This document shows, one piece after another, positions 27,098 through 35,380 of a stretch of DNA of 50,604 nt. The position numbers were made by a program, and so were the translations under genes. Origin of the DNA: CAZVEV01 sp964625865. Its GTDB lineage: Bacteria > Planctomycetota > Phycisphaerae > SM23-33. The stretch spans positions 1 to 50,604 of the forward strand of contig CAZVEV010000005.1 in NCBI GenBank assembly GCA_964625865.1, in the 5' to 3' direction. Each line of letters opens with the position of its first letter. Position 1 is the stretch's first letter. The notes under the pieces are model-generated. The model had not been told where the DNA came from, did no database searches, and saw only the letters and a program-made list of their open reading frames with translations.

Positions 27098-28234
27098 TCA
27101 GCGCCTGCTCGAGGACTTGGACGATCTGCCTCGCGTGAGGCTCGGCCCCTGGATCTTCGGCTTGCTGCTCGTCGAACGCTTGCCGGACGACCCGCCCCTG
27201 GTCAGGCTGGGGCCCTGGATCTTCTTGGGCTGTGACGCCCTCTTCTTGGCCTCGGCGGCGGCCTTCGCTTTCGCCCTGGCCAGGGCTTCGGCTTTCTTTC
27301 TGGCCTCGGCCTGCCGCTTGGCGTACGCGGCCTTGAGGCGCTCGTAGTTCCGTCGGCTGATGTGGTTGTTGTAGTTGCGATTCCTCTCGCGCCGTCTGCG
27401 CTCGTCGGCCTCACGCCGGCGGCGGGCTTCGGCTTCGCGCCTCTTTCGCGCCTCGAGTTCCTTCTTCTGATAGTCATCGGACCGGTTGGAGGACTTGGGT
27501 TTGTTCTTCTCGGCCTGCGGGGCGCGATCGGGCTTTCTCTCGGGCTTGGGCAGGTCGACCCCGGCGGGCGTGGGCGTGAACGTCCGCACGGGCTTGCGGG
27601 CGATCACCCTGTTGCGCTGATGCTCGGCGAGGACCGACTCGATGATCTGCGAGTTGACCTCGCCCTCGATCCGGGCAACGCCGCGCCGGTTCTCCTGCGA
27701 GCGCATCGCGACCATCTCCGCGCCGCGCCCGTTGCAGAGGGTGCGGATCTGCATTCTCTGGTCGGCGCTGAGGCCCAGCGACCTGAATCGATCCGTGAGC
27801 TTCTTGCCGAGGCGGTAGCCCTCCCACGTGGCCCGTTGCTCGTCGGTCAGTGCGTTGCGGATCAACTCAAGGTAAGGCCCCGCATGGATGCGCCGCCGGT
27901 TGGCCAGCGCCATTATCCGGTTCATCGCCTCGCAGAGCCTGGCGATCTCGCCGGCCTTGCGGGCTTCGACCTGCGTGGCCCGAAGCGATGCCAGTTCCGG
28001 TGCATTCGCGCTGTCCCACTTGGCCAGCGCCTTGTCCAGGTCACTCAGGAGCGTGTTGATCCTGATGACCTGGTCTTGGGACAGTTTAAGTTCGGCGGCC
28101 ATCGCGTCGTAGTTGCACAGGTCCTTCGCTGTCAGGTCAAAGCCCGCCGCGTTGCCAATGGCCCCGGCGGCGCTGCAGAGGGACGCGGCGATCAAGAGGA
28201 CGGCGGCTGCTGAGATGTGTGTCCGTGTAATCAT
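27098..28234 (-). CDS. Exported helical protein with LTxxQ-like motifs and a basic repeat tail
   Basis: A 378-residue protein. Signal peptide to about residue 25 (AAAVLLIAASLCSAAGA). Two helical segments begin ELKLSQDQVIRINTLL (about 48-63) and SLGLSADQRMQIRTLC (about 155-170), and NALTDEQRATWEGY lies between them. This spacing resembles CpxP/Spy periplasmic chaperones with LTxxQ motifs. Residues about 215-345 are dominated by Lys, Arg, Glu and Ala and should form a long charged helix. The last 45 residues hold two copies of KIQGPSLTRG. The basic tail may bind the acidic cell surface or nucleic acid. Function unproven; the chaperone likeness is the best lead. Confidence 0.7.
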   Translation of the reverse strand: MITRTHISAAAVLLIAASLCSAAGAIGNAAGFDLTAKDLCNYDAMAAELKLSQDQVIRINTLLSDLDKALAKWDSANAPELASLRATQVEARKAGEIARLCEAMNRIMALANRRRIHAGPYLELIRNALTDEQRATWEGYRLGKKLTDRFRSLGLSADQRMQIRTLCNGRGAEMVAMRSQENRRGVARIEGEVNSQIIESVLAEHQRNRVIARKPVRTFTPTPAGVDLPKPERKPDRAPQAEKNKPKSSNRSDDYQKKELEARKRREAEARRRREADERRRRERNRNYNNHISRRNYERLKAAYAKRQAEARKKAEALARAKAKAAAEAKKRASQPKKIQGPSLTRGGSSGKRSTSSKPKIQGPSLTRGRSSKSSSRR

Positions 28235-28451
28235 TCTGTTTCTCCGGGCGCTGTGCGCGCGGTTATTCCAACAGAGTCCAGACTATATAACATTATTGCG
28301 CCGTCCAGGTGCCGCGACAACATGATTTTTCCCCGATCCGTCTCGACAGTGGCGCGGTTTGCTCTGGCGGGGCGAGGGGGAACATGACATAGTGTCCGAC
28401 CGAGGCCTTTGCGCCGGCCGCTCAAATGCGTGATGTGAAAGAAAGCCCCGA

Positions 28452-31400
28452 ATGACAAGACCGTCAAGGAGTCGCCCCGTGCTAACGATACACGCGAAAC
28501 GTCTCGGACAGTTCTGCATTCTGATCTACGCTCTGGCGGCGGTATCGTTGAGTACCGGCTGCGGGGCGGCGGTGCAGACGCGGCCCGAAGTCCGGGTGCC
28601 CGACCTGACCAAGGGGGACAAGCTCGAGACCGAGGGTTTCTACCACCTCGGACCCACCGGTGCCCGCGGGCGGATGTTCGTGAAGGACTTCATGACGCGA
28701 CATGCTCGCCAGGTCCTTGTGATCGAGATTGACCCCGGCTCGCCGGCTGACGGCGTGCTCGCCGCGGGCGACGTGATTCTCGGTATCGGCGAGGCGCCGT
28801 TCAGCGAGGACCCGCGCAAGGCGATTGGACGGGCCATCACGGAGGCCGAGACCGAGGCGGGCAAGGGCGTACTCAAGCTGCTCCGGTGGCGAGCGGGCAA
28901 GCGCCAGGTCGTCTCGCTACAACTGCGCGTGATGGGCTCGTTCAGCGACACGGCGCCGTACGACTGCGCCAAGTCGAAGCGAATCCTGGGCGACGCCCTG
29001 CGCGTTCTCGCCGCCCGGGACAAGTGGAGCCGGTTCTCGCTGGAGGCCCTGGCGTTTCTGGCCTCGGGAAAGCCCGAGTATGTTCGCCTCGTCCGCGAGC
29101 ATCTGCACAAGCAGAAGTGGGCCGGGCCCGAGGCGGTGTGCGGCGTGCATTCGTGGTCCGCGGGATATCACGGTCTGGTGCTGACCGAATACTACCTGGC
29201 CACCGGCGACACCTACGTCCTGCCGGCGATTCGGGAACACGCGGTGAAGATCGCCATGGGGCAAAGCTGCACGGGCACGTGGGGGCATTACTTCGCCAAG
29301 CCGAGCCTGAACAACGGCAAGTTGCACGGGCGCCTCGGCGGATATGGCGAGTTGAACGCGGCCGGCCTGCCGTGCTTCCTGACGCTGGTTCTGGCGACCA
29401 AGTGCGGCGTTAGTCATCCGGAGATCGACCTGGCGATCAAGCGGTCCAGCGAGTTCTTCAGCCAGTTCGTCGACAAGGGCACGATCGGGTACGGGTACCA
29501 CCGTCCGAGCCTGGAGCATTACAGCAACGGGCGAAACGGCGATTCCTCGAACGGGAAGAACGCGACGGCGGCGATCATATTCAGCCTGATGGGCAAGCAT
29601 GACGCGGCGCGGTTCTTCAGCCGGACGGTCACCTCGTCGTACGAAGAACGCGAGTTCGGGCACTCGGGCAACTCGTTCCACCAGTTCTGGGGCATGCTCG
29701 GGGCGAACTGTGCCGGTCCGAAGGCCGCCTCCGCGTTCGCAAAGGAACTGCGCTGGTACGCCGCGCTGACGCGGAAGGCCGACGGCAGCTTCGTGTACCA
29801 GCGGCTGGGCGGAACCTACGGCGGGGGCGCCCTGGACGCGACGGTCGCCCACGCGCTGGCCAATGCGCTGCCGTTGCGGAAGACCTACCTCACGGGCAAG
29901 GGCTCGGATCCCAAGACGTGGCTGGACGATGACGAGGTGAAGCGAACGATCGCCGCCGGGCGATGGCGATGGGCGGACTACGACACTATCAGCGCCGAGA
30001 CGTTGATCGCCGAACTGGACTGCTGGTCTCCCGCCGCCCGCGAGTGGGTGGCTGAAGGGCTCGGCAAGAAACCCGACAACGTTGTCCCGCGCCTGCGGAA
30101 GATGCTCGCCGAAGGCGGGCGCTTCGCCCGCGCCGGCGCGTGTACGGCGCTGGGCTTCCAGGGCGAGCGCGCGGCGCCCGCGGTGGGGGACCTGACCCGG
30201 GCGCTGTCCGACAAGGCGACGATCGTCCGCGTCACGGCGAGCTACGCCCTGATGCGCATCGGCGCCCCGGCTCGCAAGGCCGTCCCCGACATGCTCCGCG
30301 CGGTCCTGACGGCCAAAGAGCACGAGCCCATGCTGCCCACCCAGCAGGCCGTCGCCTACAGCCTCGGCCACGATGGCGCACGGACCGCGCCGCTGTACTT
30401 CACGGGCATGTTCGCGAACTGGCCTCGGGACGAAAACCCGCTGTCCGGGCTCGACCGCCAGTTGCTCTACCCGGCGATGGCGACGCTGCTGACCCACCCG
30501 TCGGCCCGCGTGCGAGGCAGTGCGGCGTACGCGTACCGATACTTCACGCCGGAAGACGTCGGCGCAATGGCGCAGGAGATCTACGACGCGTCGACTGTCC
30601 CGGCGCCCGGATACGCGATGTTCGCCGACCTGCCCCGACATTACGGGCTGGAGTTGATGGCTCGCTATCGCCTCGCCGAGGGCGTGCCCCTCTGCCTCGA
30701 CATGCTGGATCCTCGCGAGTGGGGGCAGAAGACACGGTTCCCCAATCGCTTTGCCGTTCTGCAGGCCTACGGCGCCGCGGCGAGGTCCGAACTGCCCCGC
30801 CTGCGCGAGCTGCGGTGGACCCTCAAGACGTCCGAGCATCGCAAGCTCGTCGAGGAGACCATCAGGGCAATCGAGAGCGATACGAGTCCGGCGTCGCTGA
30901 CAAGCCTGGCCGCATTCGCCGAGACGCGCCTCGCCCGCCGACTCGTCTCGCTCAAGTCGAAGACGCACGGCGTCGACGTGTGCCGCAAACTGATGGCCGA
31001 GGACCCGGACGACACGTTCCTCCACGCCGCGGCGCTGAAGCAACTGACGGCGATGCTCGGTGCTGAGGCCCTCGACGATCTGCTCATGGCGGCGGGCCAC
31101 CCGGACGCCAGGCTTCGCGCGACGGCTGTGAAGCTGGCAGCCGACCTGCCGGGGCGGGACGTGACGGATTCGTGCGTCAAGCAACTGGGCCTCGCGCAGG
31201 GCCGCAAACTTGCGGGAGCATTGGCGATCCTGGCCCGGCGCAGAGGCGAGAAGGTCCTTCCCACGGTGACCAGGCACCTGAAGCACGAGGACCCTCTCGT
31301 GCGGCTGGCCGCGGTCGACGCCGTCGGCCTGTTGGGCGGCAGGGGGGCGATTGGTGCCTTGCTGTCGGTGCTGGCCGGGGCGGAGACTCCTCGCGAGCGT

Positions 31401-32078
31401 CAGGCCGTAGAGAAGGCCCTGGTCTCCGTGCGTCGGCGCCTGAAGGACTACGGGCAGGGAACGAAGGACATCCTGGCGGCGCTTCCGGGCGCCGCCGAGG
31501 AGGCGCGGTGCTCGTTGATCCGCGTACTCGGGGCAATCGGCGACGCCGACGCGCTGGCCGCCGTGGTCAAGGCGACAGGTGACCCGAACGACGAGGTGCG
31601 AAAGACAGCCCTGGAGGCCTTGGCGACCTCACCCGGCGCCGAGGCGACGGCGGTCGTGCTGGCCCAAGCGGAGCACGCCCCGCGCGGACGGGCCAAGTCG
31701 GACCTCCTCTCGGCTTGCCTGCGACGTGTGATCACAGGCCGCGTGGGGGCCGATCAGAGGCTCGCCCTCCTGGATCGCATCGTGGTCCTGGGCGCGCGGG
31801 ACCGTGCGTCGCGAACCGCCCTCGACGAACTGCCCTGGTCGCCCTCGCCGGCGGCCCTGCGCATGGCGCTGTCGTGGATGCGGAAGCGCGACAGGGCGTT
31901 CGGCAACGTTCACGAGCATGCCGCCAAGGCCGTCGTTGCTATCGCCCAGGCGATGGACATGAAAGACAAGGCCCAGCGTCAGGCCGCCGTCGAGGCCGTC
32001 AGGGAAGCCCTCCGCGTCACGAAAGACGCCAAAACGACTGCGGCGGCGAAAGCCTTCCTCGCCCAGCACGACACGTAA
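28452..32078 (+). CDS. Large lipoprotein with PDZ, DUF6288-like and HEAT-repeat domains
   Basis: A 1208-residue envelope protein. The N-terminus ends in a lipoprotein-like site at Cys37 (AAVSLSTGC). A PDZ-like domain at about 80-160 shows IEIDPGSPADGVLAAGDVIL. The middle part (about 165-480) resembles the DUF6288 alpha-barrel found in planctomycete and verrucomicrobial proteins (AVCGVHSWSAGYHGLVLTEY; GRLGGYGELNAAGLPCFL). From about 515 to the end HEAT repeats follow one another (VVPRLRKMLAEGGRFARAGA; AVGDLTRALSDKATIVRVTA; DALAAVVKATGDPNDEVRKT). It probably scaffolds or senses partners at the membrane. The ATG has only a weak site, GAAAG, upstream. No operon partner. Confidence 0.82.
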   Translation: MTRPSRSRPVLTIHAKRLGQFCILIYALAAVSLSTGCGAAVQTRPEVRVPDLTKGDKLETEGFYHLGPTGARGRMFVKDFMTRHARQVLVIEIDPGSPADGVLAAGDVILGIGEAPFSEDPRKAIGRAITEAETEAGKGVLKLLRWRAGKRQVVSLQLRVMGSFSDTAPYDCAKSKRILGDALRVLAARDKWSRFSLEALAFLASGKPEYVRLVREHLHKQKWAGPEAVCGVHSWSAGYHGLVLTEYYLATGDTYVLPAIREHAVKIAMGQSCTGTWGHYFAKPSLNNGKLHGRLGGYGELNAAGLPCFLTLVLATKCGVSHPEIDLAIKRSSEFFSQFVDKGTIGYGYHRPSLEHYSNGRNGDSSNGKNATAAIIFSLMGKHDAARFFSRTVTSSYEEREFGHSGNSFHQFWGMLGANCAGPKAASAFAKELRWYAALTRKADGSFVYQRLGGTYGGGALDATVAHALANALPLRKTYLTGKGSDPKTWLDDDEVKRTIAAGRWRWADYDTISAETLIAELDCWSPAAREWVAEGLGKKPDNVVPRLRKMLAEGGRFARAGACTALGFQGERAAPAVGDLTRALSDKATIVRVTASYALMRIGAPARKAVPDMLRAVLTAKEHEPMLPTQQAVAYSLGHDGARTAPLYFTGMFANWPRDENPLSGLDRQLLYPAMATLLTHPSARVRGSAAYAYRYFTPEDVGAMAQEIYDASTVPAPGYAMFADLPRHYGLELMARYRLAEGVPLCLDMLDPREWGQKTRFPNRFAVLQAYGAAARSELPRLRELRWTLKTSEHRKLVEETIRAIESDTSPASLTSLAAFAETRLARRLVSLKSKTHGVDVCRKLMAEDPDDTFLHAAALKQLTAMLGAEALDDLLMAAGHPDARLRATAVKLAADLPGRDVTDSCVKQLGLAQGRKLAGALAILARRRGEKVLPTVTRHLKHEDPLVRLAAVDAVGLLGGRGAIGALLSVLAGAETPRERQAVEKALVSVRRRLKDYGQGTKDILAALPGAAEEARCSLIRVLGAIGDADALAAVVKATGDPNDEVRKTALEALATSPGAEATAVVLAQAEHAPRGRAKSDLLSACLRRVITGRVGADQRLALLDRIVVLGARDRASRTALDELPWSPSPAALRMALSWMRKRDRAFGNVHEHAAKAVVAIAQAMDMKDKAQRQAAVEAVREALRVTKDAKTTAAAKAFLAQHDT

Positions 32079-32118
32079 GCGTGCAGGGCGTACAACTCGC
32101 TGGCCTCGGCGCAGAAGA

Positions 32119-32144
32119 CGGGCGTGCCCCGAAGGACACGCCCG
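32119..32144. terminator. Hairpin between convergent genes, possible terminator
   Basis: A perfect 8-bp stem CGGGCGTG/CACGCCCG with a 10-nt loop lies 40 bp after the HEAT-protein stop and 55 bp before the PEP-CTERM gene stop. There is no U-run, so at best it would need Rho or act as a 3' stabiliser. Nearby GGGCGTACAACTCG (32087) looks like a decayed family-A start. Confidence 0.35.
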
Positions 32145-32199
32145 TACAATGGACTCTGCGATGACTCTTACCGTCCGTGTCGTTTGGGGTGCGACACGA

Positions 32200-32886
32200 T
32201 TACGCCCTTCGCCGCCGCCTGATCATCGCCAGTCCACCTAACGCCAGCAGACTCATCGTCGCCGGTTCAGGGGTCACCGCCATAGGCAATCCGGCGGGGT
32301 CGTACGACCAGCCGAGAATCTCGATCGTACCGTTGCTGCCGCCCGTACCGCCAAATGAGTTGGGGAAGTTCACGTCAAGATGTAACGCGCCATACACATT
32401 GTTGGTAAAGCCGTGCGTCCCGTTGAGGATCTTGAACGGCAGGTAGTTGTCGTCGCCCTGCACGAGGCCATTAAGGGTAGGATCACCCCACCAGAGCTGC
32501 GCCATCCAATTAGTTGGGTTGAAGTCCACACCAACAGTTCCGGAGTTTCCCTGCACATACGTGGGATACATATCGTATTGTGGTTCACCGCCGCCACCGT
32601 GTGTAATTCTGGCGGCTGCGTTCCATCCGGCTGCTCCGGCCATATCGTAGAAGTTGAAGCAGGGGTCGGTGGGAACCAGCCCGTCATCAATCGAGTTGTC
32701 GCCGAAGATATCCCACTGGTACTGGTTAGTACCGAAGGTCCACCCCAGCACATGGACTGTTTGGCTCATCACGTTGCTTGCCACTACATTGACGACCGCC
32801 GCATTTGCCGAAGATCCCGCAAAACCGCACACGACTGCAACGGCGAGCAGTCCTAGCACTACTTGTGTCTTTCCTTTTGTCATCAT
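32200..32886 (-). CDS. PEP-CTERM sorting domain protein
   Basis: A 228-residue secreted protein. A signal peptide (MTKGKTQVVLGLLAVAVVCG, cut near SANA) is followed by about 170 residues rich in Asn, Gly, Trp and Thr, probably a beta-sandwich (VHVLGWTFGTNQYQWDIFGD; NGTIEILGWSYDPAG). The tail has VTPEPATM, a hydrophobic stretch and RRRRRA: the PEP-CTERM signal recognised by an exosortase, which removes it while anchoring or releasing the protein. No exosortase is in the window. ATG at 32886 is chosen because AAGGGA lies 6 nt before it; in-frame ATGs at 32883 (next codon) and 32901 are alternatives. Ligand or role unknown. Confidence 0.85.
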   Translation of the reverse strand: MMTKGKTQVVLGLLAVAVVCGFAGSSANAAVVNVVASNVMSQTVHVLGWTFGTNQYQWDIFGDNSIDDGLVPTDPCFNFYDMAGAAGWNAAARITHGGGGEPQYDMYPTYVQGNSGTVGVDFNPTNWMAQLWWGDPTLNGLVQGDDNYLPFKILNGTHGFTNNVYGALHLDVNFPNSFGGTGGSNGTIEILGWSYDPAGLPMAVTPEPATMSLLALGGLAMIRRRRRA

Positions 32887-32901
32887 CTTCTGTCCCTTCA
32901 T

Positions 32902-33771
32902 GTCTTTCTTGTTTCTTCCGGCCCCGACAGACTCAGCCGAGGTCTGCTTTGCCGGTCTTCCGTTCGGAGACCGACAGTGCCTGAAGTTCCTACAGTTCGA
33001 TCGGGCGCACTGCCTGGCCAGGGCTCGTCGGCGCCGGTAGCGGCCCGCGTCGGGCCAAGTGCAACAGATCTCGTCAGGTTCGTCCTTGCACATCGCTCCT
33101 TTCTCTAGTCCAGCAATCCCGCACGATGTTTCGGCCGGGACCGTCCCGGCCGTCGGTCAGCGACGGCAGGCGCACACCTCCCGCAGGTAGGCGGACATCG
33201 CCAAACCGTCAACGGCTTTCACTCGAGGCAGGAGCGACCCAATGGATCGTCCCGACCCTCACAACACAATTGACTCGGCGGACTCACGCCGAATCAGGTC
33301 TCGCGGCTGTCATCGTCAACGAGACCCTATTTAGGTCTTCATCTGGCTCTTCGCCTTTCGCACACTTGCGGTCCCGTACAGCAAGGCCGATCACGGCCAC
33401 TTGCACACTCTTCGCGCACGAATCCCGTTCGATGGACGACGGGTAATCGTCCAACTCATTCAGTGTTCGGTAAACGACGTACACTTCCGGCAGCCACATG
33501 GCCACCGGCATTCACATAGACGTAGCCGTACCGCACACTGGCGAATCAGTTCACATGGCCGATCCTGGCCTGGCCCTAAGGCAGAAGTGACGGAGCACTC
33601 TATGCTCCTGCCCTCATCTATGATTCGACGGGCACACGTCGAATGCTGCCCTTCCGCTGACAGACGCGGGTGGCAAGATGTAGTACTATAGGCGATAACC
33701 CGTAAGACTTCAACTACAAAATGAAATTAAGTGTGATTTAGGTGCGGTCGGCTGAGAGTGGCACCGCGCCG
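32902..33771. other. Gene-free stretch between PEP-CTERM gene and sulfatase
   Basis: About 870 bp of lower GC than the neighbours, with no convincing gene. It contains a perfect 9-bp stem CGGCCGGGA-CCG-TCCCGGCCG (33132-33152), a GGAGC/GCTCC hairpin (33592-33608), a perfect ATTCGACG-GGCACA-CGTCGAAT hairpin (33623-33644) and GGTGCGGTCGGC (33741-33752), a motif that recurs at 41393. The PEP-CTERM promoter must lie here. The succession of hairpins could belong to a structured RNA or to degraded repeats. Confidence 0.4.
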
Positions 33772-35364
33772 CTACCGTCCCGTCATGCGGAGGAGTTTGG
33801 CCTTGAGGGTCGCTTTGGTCTTGGCGTGGCGGGCGTCGGCTGAGAGGTTGGTCCACTCGTAGGGGTCGGCGTCGTGGTCGTACAGTTCCTCGCTGCCGTT
33901 GTTGTACAGGATGTAGCGCCACTTCTTGGTCCGGACCGACCAGTGCTGCTTTTCGGGCTGCTTCGCCGTGCCCTTGCCCGCGAAGACCATTGTCAGCGCC
34001 GCGTCGGGTCCCTTCCACGTGCCGGTCTTCGGCTCGGCGAGGAACGGGCGCATCGAGTGCCCGTCCAGCCGGGCGCCGCCGGCGTTCTTCCGCGTGTCGC
34101 CCTTCAGGCCGCACAGGTCCACCAGCGTCGGATAGATGTCGATCAGCGAGACGGGGTGCTCGGCCACGCTGCCGGCCTTCGCGACGCCCGGGGCGCGGAC
34201 GATCAGCGGCACGCGGGCGGACTCCTCCCACAGGGCGTTCTTGAACAGGTAGTCCTTCTCGCCCATGTTCCAGCCGTGGTCGCTGGTGACGACGATGATG
34301 GTGTTGTCGGCCTGGCCGCTGGCGTCGACGGCGTCGACGACCTGTCCGATACACTCGTCGACGGCGGCGACGGACGCGAGATACGCCTGGGTAAATGCCT
34401 TCAGGCCGTCGTCGACGTTCGGATACGACTGCTTGAGCAGGCGGAAGTACTTCGGGCCCTTCATGTCGGCATCGAAGACGTCGAGGTAGTGACAGTCCTT
34501 GGCGTCGCCCGGCTTGATGACGGGGACCTTGACCGACGCCAGGGGGAACATGTCGAAGAAGCGCTTGGGCACGTGTAGCGGCGTGTGCGGCCTGATGAAG
34601 CCGACGCCGAGGAAGAACGGCTTGCCGTCGGGCTGCTTGGCCAGCGCCTTGATCCTGCTCGCCGCCCAGGCCGCGTTGCGCTCGTCGGGCGTGGGGTCGC
34701 GATCGTCGGCGCTGACGTACCTGAACTTCTGCGTCTTGCCCCACGTGCCGTAGATCCACCCCTTGGCGCCCTTGGCGTTCGGCCCGTACGGCGGGTCCGA
34801 CAGCGGGGCGAAGGACCCGTCGACGTGGCCGATGCTCTGGAAGGGCTGTGGCACGGACGGATGGGCCACCCGCTCCTTGCCGTCGTACACGAACGGGCCG
34901 TAGTCGGCCTTGTGCTTGAACTCGCTCCACACCTGACGCCGGTGATGGTGCATCAGCTTGCCCGACCCGGCCACGTGATACCCGTTGTTGCGGAAATGCT
35001 CCATGAGCGTCTTGGAGTTCTTCAGCACGGGGTTGGTCCACCACTTGTCCCAGAACAGGTTCTTCGAGGTGTGCGGGTAGATGCCGGTCAGGAAGCTGGA
35101 CCGCGACGGGGCGCAGACGGGGTTGTTGCTGTAGGCCCGCCTGAACGCCACGCCGGAGAGGGCGAGTTTGTCCATGGCCGGCGTCCTGGCCTGCGGGTGC
35201 CCGCCCATGTGCGCCACGTAGTCGTTCAGGTCGTCGCAGACGATCAGGACGACGTTGGGCCTTCGCTTCGGGGCCGCGGGAGGGCCGGCGCAGGCTGCCT
35301 GCAGCCCGAGAGAAATGATAGCCCCCACGGCGAGGATCTTCAGGACGTTATGGCGGATGATCAT
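33772..35364 (-). CDS. Secreted sulfatase (family S1, iduronate-2-sulfatase-like)
   Basis: A 530-residue exported sulfatase that cleaves sulfate esters from glycans after its active-site Cys is converted to formylglycine. A signal peptide (about residues 5-26, ending ACAG) precedes NVVLIVCDDLNDY with the first metal-binding Asp pair. CAPSRSSFLTG places the formylglycine Cys at residue 84. GFIRPHTPLHVPKRFFDMF and VTSDHGWNMGEKDYLFKN supply further active-site and metal ligands; the set resembles iduronate-2-sulfatases. ATG at 35364 is chosen because GGAG lies about 8 nt upstream. It starts 16 bp after the stop of the next sulfatase gene, so the two form an operon. Confidence 0.92.
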   Translation of the reverse strand: MIIRHNVLKILAVGAIISLGLQAACAGPPAAPKRRPNVVLIVCDDLNDYVAHMGGHPQARTPAMDKLALSGVAFRRAYSNNPVCAPSRSSFLTGIYPHTSKNLFWDKWWTNPVLKNSKTLMEHFRNNGYHVAGSGKLMHHHRRQVWSEFKHKADYGPFVYDGKERVAHPSVPQPFQSIGHVDGSFAPLSDPPYGPNAKGAKGWIYGTWGKTQKFRYVSADDRDPTPDERNAAWAASRIKALAKQPDGKPFFLGVGFIRPHTPLHVPKRFFDMFPLASVKVPVIKPGDAKDCHYLDVFDADMKGPKYFRLLKQSYPNVDDGLKAFTQAYLASVAAVDECIGQVVDAVDASGQADNTIIVVTSDHGWNMGEKDYLFKNALWEESARVPLIVRAPGVAKAGSVAEHPVSLIDIYPTLVDLCGLKGDTRKNAGGARLDGHSMRPFLAEPKTGTWKGPDAALTMVFAGKGTAKQPEKQHWSVRTKKWRYILYNNGSEELYDHDADPYEWTNLSADARHAKTKATLKAKLLRMTGR

Positions 35365-35380
35365 GCTGTGCTCCATCTAT

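Noticed and set aside
28917..31286. 789-codon minus-strand frame
   Set aside because: Antisense to the HEAT-repeat lipoprotein; no signal, domain or ribosome site.
33284..33511. 75-codon minus-strand frame with a fairly normal amino-acid mix (VYVVYRTLNELDD)
   Set aside because: No ribosome site and no family; the mix is explained by lower GC here. It could still be a gene fragment.
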